Shown here in pieces: positions 7,231 through 14,989 of a stretch of 22,962 bases of DNA. Made by a program: the position numbers and the translations under genes. Below the pieces are notes generated by a model that was given only the letters and a program-made list of their open reading frames with translations, was not told the origin of the DNA and did not search any database. Position 1 is the stretch's first letter; each line of letters starts with the position of its first letter. The stretch comes from a virus. The stretch lies in IMG/VR virus record IMGVR_UViG_3300027668_000110, positions 1 through 22,962 of that record. One strand, written 5' to 3'.

Positions 7231-7258
7231 TATATAGGATACTTATAAATTTTGTCAA
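7231..7258 (-). promoter_or_regulatory. Sigma70-type promoter for the 181-aa/262-aa early genes
   Basis: On the minus strand a perfect -35 TTGACA (7258-7253) and a TATATA -10 (7236-7231) are separated by 16 bases. They lie in the 59-base gap between the 112-aa gene stop (7263-7261) and the 181-aa gene start. The predicted transcript start is about 20 bases before the AGAGGA and ATG, an ideal arrangement. The -10 sits inside an imperfect inverted repeat (CCTA...TAGG), which could be an operator. Confidence 0.7.
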
Positions 7259-7260
7259 CC

Positions 7261-7599
7261 CTAGTTTTGAAAAATATTTATTTCGATCGGATAATATGTT
7301 TTTTCTTGTCTGTCCCATTTAAGAAGTTTGTATTTTCCATTAGTTATATCTGAAACAACAGAACATACGACACCAATAACTGCAGGATCACCAGATAATA
7401 ATAAATAATCTTCAACCTTATAGTCTTTTAGAAGAGTTCTAAGTTTCAAAATTAATGGACCTGGAGATAGTATAATTTGAGAGTACATAGGCAGTAGCGT
7501 CACTATGTCGCCATACTTAGAAGCCCCTAATACATTGTATTTAGGCTGCCCTGTGTCTCTATCTACAGGAATATCCTGTGTTAAATATACTTTGCTCAT
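7261..7599 (-). CDS. Conserved-looking 112-aa protein of unknown function
   Basis: This 112-aa protein begins MSKVYLTQDIPVD. It has alternating hydrophobic strands (YGDIVTLLPMYSQIILSPGP, YLLLSGDPAVIGVVCSVV) and a basic C-terminal strand region. No membrane segment, signal peptide or catalytic motif is visible, and I do not recognise the family. It is the first minus-strand gene of the left-hand module and is divergent from the SNF2 helicase gene across a 52-base control region. Such divergent first genes are often early regulators or host-takeover proteins, but no DNA-binding motif is seen. The ATG has only a weak AT-rich leader (AAAATAAAAAGTCA) and no clear Shine-Dalgarno. Confidence 0.8.
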   Translation of the reverse strand: MSKVYLTQDIPVDRDTGQPKYNVLGASKYGDIVTLLPMYSQIILSPGPLILKLRTLLKDYKVEDYLLLSGDPAVIGVVCSVVSDITNGKYKLLKWDRQEKTYYPIEINIFQN

Positions 7600-7626
7600 T
7601 GACTTTTTATTTTAACCACATATATA
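7599..7626 (+). promoter_or_regulatory. Sigma70-like promoter for the SNF2 helicase gene
   Basis: On the plus strand, TTGACT (7599-7604) and TATATA (7621-7626) are separated by 16 bases, matching 5 of 6 -35 consensus bases. The spacing and the TATATATC context equal those of the promoter at 7231-7258. The predicted start is about 20 bases before the helicase ATG at 7652. The -35 touches the first base of the divergent 112-aa gene. Confidence 0.6.
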
Positions 7627-7648
7627 TCATGTATAGAAAGAAAAGCAA
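7621..7648 (-). promoter_or_regulatory. Putative divergent promoter for the 112-aa gene, sharing the -10
   Basis: On the minus strand, TTGCTT (7648-7643; 4 of 6 consensus) is followed after 16 bases by TATATA (7626-7621). Those are the same six bases used as the plus-strand -10. Because TATATA is self-complementary, one element could serve both directions, and polymerases could not occupy both at once. The weaker -35 makes this call less certain than its plus-strand partner. Confidence 0.4.
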
Positions 7649-7651
7649 ATT

Positions 7652-9085
7652 ATGAACTATAAATTTAAAACAAAGCCTTTTGAGCATCAGCTTAAAGCAC
7701 TGGAAGAATCTTGGGACAAAGAAAACTTTGCCTATTTTATGGAGATGGGAACAGGTAAATCTAAAGTGTTATTAGATAATGCCGCTATTCTGTATGACAG
7801 AGGTGACATAAATGGTCTACTATTAATAGCACCTAAAGGTGTATATAAAAATTGGTATGACTCAGAAATTCCTATTCACTTACCAGATCATATAGAAAAA
7901 AAAGTAGTTCTGTGGAAGACTACAGATAAAACAATTAAACAAAAAAAGATTTTAAATACTTTGTTTGAAACTGGAACTGACTTTCATATTTTAATTATGA
8001 ATGTAGAAACATTTTCTACAGGTGATGGTGCAGCATTTGCAGCTAAATTTTTATCTTGTCACAAAGCAATGATTGCAATTGATGAGTCTACAACTATTAA
8101 AACTCCAACATCAAATAGAACTAAAAATATTTTAGCTTTAAGAGGTGAGGCAAAGTATAGAAGAATTTTAACTGGATCTCCGGTTACTAAATCTCCATTA
8201 GATTTATTTAGTCAATGTGCCTTTCTTGATCCATGGCTCCTGGGGCATGATTCTTACTACACGTTTCGATCTAGATATGCCAACATGAGGAAGATAGAAG
8301 TTAATGGTAGAAGAATAGAAATTGTTACAGGCTACGTGAACCTGGGTGAACTGTCTGATAAAATAAAACCTTTCTCTAACAGAATATTAAAAGAAGATTG
8401 TTTAGATCTTCCAGAAAAAACTTTTGTTAAACATTATGTTGAGTTAACTAAAGAACAAAAAACTGTTTACCAACAGATGAAGAAAGAAGCAGTAGCTTTT
8501 TTAGAAGGTAAAATGCAATCTACAGCAACCGTTATGACTCAGTTGATGAGATTACATCAAATTACTTGTGGTCATTTTACTTCTGATGATGGTGTTATTA
8601 AAGATTTACCTTGTAGTAGGTTAAATGAATTGATGAGTATCTTAGAAAAAATAGAAGGTAAAACTATTATCTGGTCTCATTACACACATGATGTAAAAAG
8701 AATAATTAAAGAGATAAAAAAAGTATATGGTGATGACTCTGTAGTAGATTATTATGGTGCAACAGACACAGATTCAAGGTCAGCTAATATAAAGAAATTT
8801 CAAACAGATGACAACTGTAGATTTTTTGTAGGAACTACACATACCGGCGGATATGGTATCACATTAACTGCAGGAAGTAACATGGTTTATTTTTCTAATG
8901 GTTATGATCTTGAGAAACGTCAACAGTCAGAAGCTAGAATTGATCGTATAGGTCAAACTAAAAAGATGACTTATATTGATATCATGGCCCAGGATACTAT
9001 TGATGAAAGAATTGTTAAAGCTTTACGTAATAAAGTTAATATTGCTAATGCAATTATGGATGAAGATTTTAAAGAGTGGATCTAA
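7652..9085 (+). CDS. SNF2-family (SF2) DNA helicase/translocase
   Basis: This is a compact phage SNF2-like ATPase of 477 aa, likely a double-stranded-DNA translocase acting in replication, recombination or displacement of bound proteins. Motifs appear in order: FEHQLKAL (Q-type motif, 10-17), Walker A EMGTGKS (31-37), IAPKGVYKNW (motif Ia region), Walker B IDES (143-146, DEST in place of DEAH), LTGSP (motif III, 173-177) and the C-terminal lobe with TIIWSHYTH (338-346), GGYGITLTAGSNMVYF (motif V) and QQSEARIDRIGQ (motif VI, 424-435). No extra nuclease or chromatin-reader domains are present. It is the only plus-strand gene in the window, driven from the divergent region. Its stop overlaps the end of the convergent 63-aa gene by four bases. 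Confidence 0.95.
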   Translation: MNYKFKTKPFEHQLKALEESWDKENFAYFMEMGTGKSKVLLDNAAILYDRGDINGLLLIAPKGVYKNWYDSEIPIHLPDHIEKKVVLWKTTDKTIKQKKILNTLFETGTDFHILIMNVETFSTGDGAAFAAKFLSCHKAMIAIDESTTIKTPTSNRTKNILALRGEAKYRRILTGSPVTKSPLDLFSQCAFLDPWLLGHDSYYTFRSRYANMRKIEVNGRRIEIVTGYVNLGELSDKIKPFSNRILKEDCLDLPEKTFVKHYVELTKEQKTVYQQMKKEAVAFLEGKMQSTATVMTQLMRLHQITCGHFTSDDGVIKDLPCSRLNELMSILEKIEGKTIIWSHYTHDVKRIIKEIKKVYGDDSVVDYYGATDTDSRSANIKKFQTDDNCRFFVGTTHTGGYGITLTAGSNMVYFSNGYDLEKRQQSEARIDRIGQTKKMTYIDIMAQDTIDERIVKALRNKVNIANAIMDEDFKEWI

Positions 9086-9273
9086 AGTTCTAAAAGCATT
9101 ACTATAATTCCACCCATGCCAGTTAATAATAAACCAACACAACTTAGTAATATTTTTTCTATTCTATTTATTTGATGTTCTAATTTAAAAATTTTTGCAT
9201 GAGTTTGTTTTTGCATAATACGACATAATTTTTCGTGTGAGTGAATTTTTTCTAAAGCTAAATTTTTTACCAT
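9082..9273 (-). CDS. Small C-terminally membrane-anchored protein, candidate holin
   Basis: This 63-aa protein has a basic amphipathic helix (about 1-40, with EKIHSHEKL and KIFKLEHQINRIEK) followed by one strongly hydrophobic segment at 41-62 (ILLSCVGLLLTGMGGIIVML). A coil followed by a C-terminal membrane anchor resembles small XhlA/holin-type lysis proteins, and the position at the end of the virion operon fits a lysis role. No lysozyme gene is adjacent in this window, so the call is only a hypothesis. The start codon overlaps the end of the 24-aa micro-ORF (ATGGTAA). A hairpin presenting a G-run in its loop ends three bases before the ATG. The end overlaps the convergent SNF2 gene by 4 bases. 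Confidence 0.75.
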   Translation of the reverse strand: MVKNLALEKIHSHEKLCRIMQKQTHAKIFKLEHQINRIEKILLSCVGLLLTGMGGIIVMLLEL

Positions 9274-9341
9274 TGGAATGTAACCCCCGCTACATTCAAA
9301 CCCCGATAAGACCAGCCTATCAAACCTCCCAAATAATCCAT
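9267..9341 (-). CDS. 24-aa micro-ORF coupled to both neighbours
   Basis: This is a very short frame from ATG at 9341-9339 to TAA at 9269-9267. The product is 24 residues, hydrophobic, starting MDYLGGLIGW and ending VTFQW. Its start overlaps the stop of the 1412-aa gene as TAATG, with AGAGG about 9 bases upstream. Its end overlaps the start of the 63-aa gene as ATGGTAA. It exactly fills the only 67-base gap here, which argues for real translation, either as a tiny membrane-active peptide or as a coupling leader that carries ribosomes to the 63-aa gene. No family is recognised, and its short length makes chance occurrence possible. Confidence 0.5.
   Translation of the reverse strand: MDYLGGLIGWSYRGLNVAGVTFQW
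9276..9297 (-). promoter_or_regulatory. Hairpin with G-rich loop before the 63-aa membrane protein
   Basis: GAATGTA (9276-9282) pairs with TACATTC (9291-9297) in a perfect 7-bp stem. On the minus-strand RNA the 8-base loop is GCGGGGGU, the only SD-like purine run before the ATG at 9273. No U-run follows, so it is not a terminator. It may set the timing or level of translation of the 63-aa gene. Confidence 0.4.
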
Positions 9342-12300
9342 TATGCTAAACCTCTTTGTCTTAACCTAATCATTTTTTCTTCTTGAGAAAGTAATGCATT
9401 TTCTGTATTGGTTAATCCTTCATTCAAAGGATCTGTTGCCTGAGCCTTGACACTTGCCTGTATAACATTTTGGTTAGGCATTGGGGTATTTGGTAAAGGT
9501 GGTGTCTGTAATTTTTGTTGTGTAATATAATTATTAATATCAATTTGATCATCAAACTCTTCATCTAAATCTAAATTTTTCATGTCTCTATCTACTTCAG
9601 ACAAGACAGAAGTTATATCTTTCATGGATTCTGTAAACATAGTAGATTCTACATGTCCACCTACAGCAAAGTCTGCTCTAAATTTTTCATCAAAACCTAA
9701 AGCTTTAAGGTCATTTTTAATACTTTTTAAATCTCCTTTAGCTGCTAAATAAGCGTTGTCTTCACCTAAGTTTAAAGCTATTTCTTTAAATTTTTTAATA
9801 ATATCTTTAGAAGGATAATAAGCCTCAAATTTTCCTTTGTTTAATTGATTAAATGTTTTACCACTTAATTGTCTTTGTTCAAAAACTTCTCTTAATTGAT
9901 TTTTAGTATTACCTAATTCTTGTGCAGCTTGTAAATCTTTAAACATTTCTCTTTGAACTTCAAATCTAGCTTTATTAGATTTAAGATATCTACTAATAAC
10001 ATCATTTTCATCAACAGAACCACCTTTTAATAAACCAAAAAATCCTCCAGTAAATTCTCTTCTAGCATTTCTTATTCCTGTTTGGTAACCTGCAATTTTA
10101 AAAGTCATTGCATTAAGTGGATCTACTTTAATAGGTCTAAAACCCATTAGCCCCGCTAACTCTGGTCCTATTTCTAATTCATTTCCTCTTTTATCTGTAA
10201 TACCAAAAGAAGCTTGACCTATTCTTTGAAATTGTTTGTAAGAAGGTGCTAAAGCACTTCCTAAATGCATAAATTGGATAGCAAGTTTATCTCCTATAGA
10301 TGTTTGTTCTGTATATAGTTGTCTTCCCTCAGAAGTTCTTCCACCTCTTATAGTTAAATCTGCCATAGCTTCTGTCCAAATAGATTCTGATATAAATGGA
10401 TTCATAATTTCTCCACTTGCTTCACCAACTCCTGCAGCAAACCCTGATAATAATGTATCTCCGTTTTCTTGACCTTCTTGAATATTGCTCATTAAAGTTC
10501 TAAAAGGTCTGGCCATTAAATCATAAGCATTACTTTTACTAAAATCTATATACCTTAATTCACCATCATCATCTCTGATTGGAACCAATGTAGAATTTTT
10601 TGACCAGTCAGGAACAAATCTTCTCATAGCTTGAATTTCATCTTCAGTTACATCATATAAAGCTTTGGCTCCTTCTGTAACTGCAACAGGAACAGCAGTT
10701 AAAGTAGTAGCCATCCCCACTATTCTTTTCATTCCAGTGCTATAGGTGCCTCTTTCAATAGCATCATTTGCAACATATTTATTTAATTTTGTATCAAAAA
10801 CTGTAGGCAACATATTACTCCCTTTAGTGGGATTAGAGTGCGCCATTTCTTTAACACCTTGTCTAGCGATGTTGGTAGAAGTTCTTATAATTTCAGATGG
10901 AAAAGACATAAAATTACCAATAGGTAATAGTCTTGCAGTCTTAACTGCTTGTCCAACATAAGCATAATTAGGTACGGTATTTTTAACAATTTCTGCCGCT
11001 TGTTGTTTTAATGCCCAATGAGATTCGTTTCTTACTCCCTTTACATCTTTTAAACTGTTTTCAAATTCTTCAAAATTTTTCCAAGGAACTTTTTTACCCT
11101 TTACTATTCGCCCTTGTTTATATTTTGCTTTTGTTATTCTATCTAACTCTACGACAAAATTAGTAATTTTAAAAGTGTCATCTTCTGCCATGTATTTCCC
11201 TTGAAAAAATTCACCTACTTTTTTAAATTTTTTAAACATTCGACCTAAAGCATAATCATTATTCAAAAAACCTTTTCCTCCTGAAGAATCTCTAATCAAA
11301 GAAGTCATGTCTCCTAATTGAACTTGTGAATTTGTAATACCTAATTCCAACATATCTCTGTATGCTTTTTGATTAGCTGCAGTTCCTCCTTCTACTCCAC
11401 CTAATTTTAATAACCCTGACTCACCTATTCCTCTTTTAAAAGCTCTAGCAAATGTTTTTGGATTTTCTAACATAAAAGGTATAACACCATTAGCTGCACT
11501 AAAAGCTCCAGCACTCATAAAATTTCTTATGTGGGTAGGTATTGAAAAAATAGTTTTTGCCATTTGAGAAACACCTTTTGGAAACATTAATAAATTTCTA
11601 TAAAACCAACTAACTCCTGCTTCAGCGCCACTCATTTCTTTATTACCTCTTACAAATCCTTGAAGAGATCCTGGAACATCATTAGCAACTTTTATAGCTT
11701 CACCTATTTCTCTAGTAGTCCATTTAGCATTTAAAGGGTTTACAATATTCTTGGTAGCATCAATTTTTCCTAAAACATCACTCATTGCAACTATTTTTAT
11801 TCCAGTTTCTTTAGAGTTAACCGCTGCTATAGCATCCGCTTCACTTTTCCAAAAAAAACCTCTACCTCCTCTTTTTTGTACTTCATCATTTTTAAGAAGG
11901 ACTCCAGTCATGTATTCAGTAGTTCTAGCTATGTTTGAAAGATTAGTGATGCCTGTAAATAATGTAAATCTAGGATCTTCTACTTTTCCAAATAATTGTT
12001 TAAGAGCTTCTTTTTCACTAGGAGTTCCTTTAGATGTAGATTTTAAACCTATTTTAAAAATTTGATTAGAGCCTCCTTTCTCCATGGATTTAGCTACATA
12101 ACTAAAATCTTGAAGATCTTTTGGAGATTTTATTTTCTCAGCTTGTTTTAAAATATCATCAATAATTGATCTGGCTTCTGCTGAAGTTCTTTTGCCATTT
12201 TTCATAAATACGTTTTCAGCATTTTTATATGCTTCATCCGTAGGTTTATATTTTCTAAAAGCATTAAAAATATTACTTCTATGTTCAAAAATTTCATAAG

Positions 12301-13579
12301 TATGGGCTACATATTTATCTAATCTTGATTTCATTAAATCTTTTAATTCATCAGAAGCACCTTTTCCTACTGTAGCATTTTTATTTAAAATAGTTAAAAG
12401 AGTATTAAATTCTACTCTACCTTCAGCAAGTGTGGTTAATAATAAATCTGCTTTTTTTTTTGAAACATTTTTTTTATCTAATTTGGATAGTAAATTACTT
12501 AATGCTTTTTGATCAATGGGTTTTGATACATCCCCACTTACCAATAATTTATTTAATTCTTTACTAAAAGATAATTTATCTAGACCTTTACTTTTAATTG
12601 TTTTATCTGCCATTTCCTGCACAGTAGGAAATAAAGAATCAGTTAATTTAGTTAAATTAGATACAATTTCTTTAGCTCTATAAGTATCTTTAACTTTTAA
12701 ACCTTGTTTCTCCATTTCTTTTACAAATACTTCTGCAGGTAAATCTCCTCTAGGACTAAATGGAGCTCTGATATATTTATTTATCCATCGCTCAAATGCA
12801 CGATTGCTGTAAGCTAAATCAGTTCCTCTATTTGCTAAAAGTTTACCTGTTTTACCTATGCCATAAGCAAACGGTGTTGCAAATATAGATTCACCCCCAA
12901 ATTTAAACCTATTCATTAATTTTCTAGCGGCATCATCACTTCCACTTAAAGATGTATCTCTATTTAATTCAGTAGGTCCTTCAAACATATCTCCAAAAGT
13001 ACCTATGTTTTCATTGTCCACAACAAGAGTTTCCCCTGCAGCTCCTCCTAAAATAGCTGCTGAAAATCTAGGAGCTTTAAGTCCTTTATTTAATTTATTA
13101 ACTTTAGTTAAGGCTTCAGATAAACTTTCTCTATTATAATTTTTAGAAATTTTGACTTTTTTAGAAGTTCCTTTTGTTAAAGGATTATCAGCTTTATAAA
13201 ATTTACTACCTTTTCCAAAATCTGCATAAGCTTTACCACGTTTTGCTTTTAAAGCTTTAAGAGTCATTTTTCTTGCAGCTGTACTAGCAACTTTAAAACC
13301 TATTCCTCCAGGGACGGCTATTTGCATTATAGCTTCAGTTAGTTTACCTATAGTATTTTCTTCAGCTATTTCTTCAAAGGGATTTATTTTATCAAAAAAT
13401 TGTTCTACATCTGCTGCAGTATCTGAATCCGCACCAAGATCTACTAACTCTGCTCCTAAAGATACAATTCCTTCAGGTATTTTAATTAAACCTGATACAA
13501 GTCCGGCACCAAAAGATTTATACCAACTCGTCTCATTATCTTGTTCTGCTGAGTTTAAAGAAGCATTGTATTCAGCCAT
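9341..13579 (-). CDS. Giant internal virion/ejection-type protein (1412 aa)
   Basis: This is the largest protein in the window. Length, position and composition resemble the large internal virion proteins of short-tailed phages (T7 gp16 is about 1318 aa), which are ejected with the DNA and help it cross the cell envelope. I see no lysozyme/transglycosylase catalytic motif, so enzymatic activity is not claimed. Visible features: weakly hydrophobic N-terminal helices (SFGAGLVSGLIKIPEGIVSL at 22-41; IMQIAVPGGIGFKVA near 90), a long Lys/Glu-rich helical middle, an Ala/Val segment near 945-960 (GMATTLTAVPVAVTEGAKAL), FAVGGHVE near 1305 and a Gln/Pro/Asn-rich C-terminus. AGGA lies 6 bases before the ATG. 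It follows the 466-aa gene by 8 bases and ends in a TAATG overlap with the 24-aa ORF. Confidence 0.8.
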   Translation of the reverse strand: MAEYNASLNSAEQDNETSWYKSFGAGLVSGLIKIPEGIVSLGAELVDLGADSDTAADVEQFFDKINPFEEIAEENTIGKLTEAIMQIAVPGGIGFKVASTAARKMTLKALKAKRGKAYADFGKGSKFYKADNPLTKGTSKKVKISKNYNRESLSEALTKVNKLNKGLKAPRFSAAILGGAAGETLVVDNENIGTFGDMFEGPTELNRDTSLSGSDDAARKLMNRFKFGGESIFATPFAYGIGKTGKLLANRGTDLAYSNRAFERWINKYIRAPFSPRGDLPAEVFVKEMEKQGLKVKDTYRAKEIVSNLTKLTDSLFPTVQEMADKTIKSKGLDKLSFSKELNKLLVSGDVSKPIDQKALSNLLSKLDKKNVSKKKADLLLTTLAEGRVEFNTLLTILNKNATVGKGASDELKDLMKSRLDKYVAHTYEIFEHRSNIFNAFRKYKPTDEAYKNAENVFMKNGKRTSAEARSIIDDILKQAEKIKSPKDLQDFSYVAKSMEKGGSNQIFKIGLKSTSKGTPSEKEALKQLFGKVEDPRFTLFTGITNLSNIARTTEYMTGVLLKNDEVQKRGGRGFFWKSEADAIAAVNSKETGIKIVAMSDVLGKIDATKNIVNPLNAKWTTREIGEAIKVANDVPGSLQGFVRGNKEMSGAEAGVSWFYRNLLMFPKGVSQMAKTIFSIPTHIRNFMSAGAFSAANGVIPFMLENPKTFARAFKRGIGESGLLKLGGVEGGTAANQKAYRDMLELGITNSQVQLGDMTSLIRDSSGGKGFLNNDYALGRMFKKFKKVGEFFQGKYMAEDDTFKITNFVVELDRITKAKYKQGRIVKGKKVPWKNFEEFENSLKDVKGVRNESHWALKQQAAEIVKNTVPNYAYVGQAVKTARLLPIGNFMSFPSEIIRTSTNIARQGVKEMAHSNPTKGSNMLPTVFDTKLNKYVANDAIERGTYSTGMKRIVGMATTLTAVPVAVTEGAKALYDVTEDEIQAMRRFVPDWSKNSTLVPIRDDDGELRYIDFSKSNAYDLMARPFRTLMSNIQEGQENGDTLLSGFAAGVGEASGEIMNPFISESIWTEAMADLTIRGGRTSEGRQLYTEQTSIGDKLAIQFMHLGSALAPSYKQFQRIGQASFGITDKRGNELEIGPELAGLMGFRPIKVDPLNAMTFKIAGYQTGIRNARREFTGGFFGLLKGGSVDENDVISRYLKSNKARFEVQREMFKDLQAAQELGNTKNQLREVFEQRQLSGKTFNQLNKGKFEAYYPSKDIIKKFKEIALNLGEDNAYLAAKGDLKSIKNDLKALGFDEKFRADFAVGGHVESTMFTESMKDITSVLSEVDRDMKNLDLDEEFDDQIDINNYITQQKLQTPPLPNTPMPNQNVIQASVKAQATDPLNEGLTNTENALLSQEEKMIRLRQRGLA

Positions 13580-13587
13580 TTAAAATC

Positions 13588-14988
13588 CTATCTTTTTCTA
13601 ATATTTGTAGTGTCTATTTTAGACATATCTACTGGGGTCGTTATAACATCTTTTATTTTTTGAGTAGTGTCTTCTGTGTTTTTAAGCATATCTTCGTAAG
13701 AAGTAGGTACTGGTTTTTCACCAGTTATTGTTTCATACATAGTTTTATCTTCTACAACTTCAGGAGTTTCTGTAATTTTTTTTGAACTAGAAACTTCTCC
13801 ATCAAGAGATATTTCTACTAAATCATATTCACCTTCAACTAATTGAACTTGAAGCGCTCTACCCTCATCAGTGTAAGGATCCCAAAAAACTTTTCCATTA
13901 TTACCTTTACCAGCTTGTTTTTTAGCAAAAGCCTTAGCTTTTTTTCCTGAAGTTTGATTTTCTTCTAAATAACTTCCTACTTTATAATTTTTTAATGCTG
14001 GAGAACTACTTAGTTTATATGTCCAATTAGCCATGTTTGTAGCTTGCTTTAAAGATAAATCCGAGTCTCCCTCCATTATTTTAACTACAGCACCTTTAAT
14101 TGAATTGCTTAAGTAATCAGCATTATCTAATTCTCTTTCAGCTTTATTAATTGATTTTTGTGATTCTTCTTGTTGTTTAATTAATGCAACTTCATTCTCA
14201 AAACCTAATTTTTTCATTTGAAGATCCCAAGCTTTTTTATTTGCCTCACTGGCTTTACTACGTATAGCAGCTTGTTCTGTTATCCAATCTTCTCTAGTTA
14301 ATGTTTGTTTTCTCTTCACAGCTTCTTTAGCCCATTGTACGCCTGTTACTTTTTCAGTGTACATTTTTTCATTTATATCCTTAGCATAGGCATATTGTTT
14401 ATCACTTAAACTTACCCCATAATTATATTTTCTACCTTCTATTTTTTCTGCATTGGCTAAAGACATTTCAGATGCTTTTAAACCTATATTTCTTAAATAC
14501 TCTGCTTTTTTCTCTGCTTGTTCTATTAATGCTTTATTAGGTTCTTTTAATTTTGATATAGCATCACCAAAAGATGTTGCTGTAGATATTGCAGGTCCAG
14601 CTGTTAATAAATAAGCAGTTAATGGATCCATTCCTCCATATTCTCCAGCTCCTGCCATAATTTTATCTTTAAAATAATCAACACCTTTTTCAGTTCCAAA
14701 ATCAGGTTTTGGAAATAAATCTGCTGGCATTTTTCTAGCGTCTTCCGTAGTCAATATAGGAGAAGTATCTTTAATTTCTTGTTCGGTAGGTGGATAAGGT
14801 ACAAAAGAATTATTATCATATGTTTGATTTAAAATTTCAGCTTCTTTACCAAAATCTGTTTTCATTCCTTGATTACCCGTTACAAAAGGATTTTCAGCAT
14901 GCATAGATCTATCTACGATACCAGTCATGACGCCTGAACCCACGTTCCCGCCTCTTCTGAACATAGGTCTTTTAAATACTCTACTCAT
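13588..14988 (-). CDS. Probable internal virion protein with FRRGGNVGSG N-terminus
   Basis: This 466-aa protein begins MSRVFKRPMFRRGGNVGSGVMTGIVDR, shown here only to describe it in part: the key element is the basic FRRGGNVGSG peptide at about 10-19. That opening recurs in proteins of marine phages lying near the tail/internal-protein genes. A hydrophobic helix (MDPLTAYLLTAGPAISTATS, about 119-138) is followed by a long charged helical region (about 145-310, LIEQAEKKAEYLRNIG onward) and a low-complexity Thr/Asp/Lys C-terminus. No enzyme motif is visible. It lies between the Gln-rich 271-aa protein and the 1412-aa protein, so it is likely part of the same ejected assembly. AGGA four bases before the ATG, overlapping the end of the 271-aa gene, supports the start. 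Confidence 0.75.
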   Translation of the reverse strand: MSRVFKRPMFRRGGNVGSGVMTGIVDRSMHAENPFVTGNQGMKTDFGKEAEILNQTYDNNSFVPYPPTEQEIKDTSPILTTEDARKMPADLFPKPDFGTEKGVDYFKDKIMAGAGEYGGMDPLTAYLLTAGPAISTATSFGDAISKLKEPNKALIEQAEKKAEYLRNIGLKASEMSLANAEKIEGRKYNYGVSLSDKQYAYAKDINEKMYTEKVTGVQWAKEAVKRKQTLTREDWITEQAAIRSKASEANKKAWDLQMKKLGFENEVALIKQQEESQKSINKAERELDNADYLSNSIKGAVVKIMEGDSDLSLKQATNMANWTYKLSSSPALKNYKVGSYLEENQTSGKKAKAFAKKQAGKGNNGKVFWDPYTDEGRALQVQLVEGEYDLVEISLDGEVSSSKKITETPEVVEDKTMYETITGEKPVPTSYEDMLKNTEDTTQKIKDVITTPVDMSKIDTTNIRKR

Positions 14989-14989
14989 A

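Noticed and set aside
7652-9085. SNF2 gene as part of a DISARM-like or restriction defence locus
   Set aside because: No methyltransferase, nuclease or phospholipase-D gene is nearby, and the protein is a minimal ATPase between phage modules.
11751-12065. Plus-strand open frames of about 70-105 codons inside the large minus-strand genes
   Set aside because: They lie opposite strongly supported coding regions, have unlikely composition and lack ribosome-binding sites.
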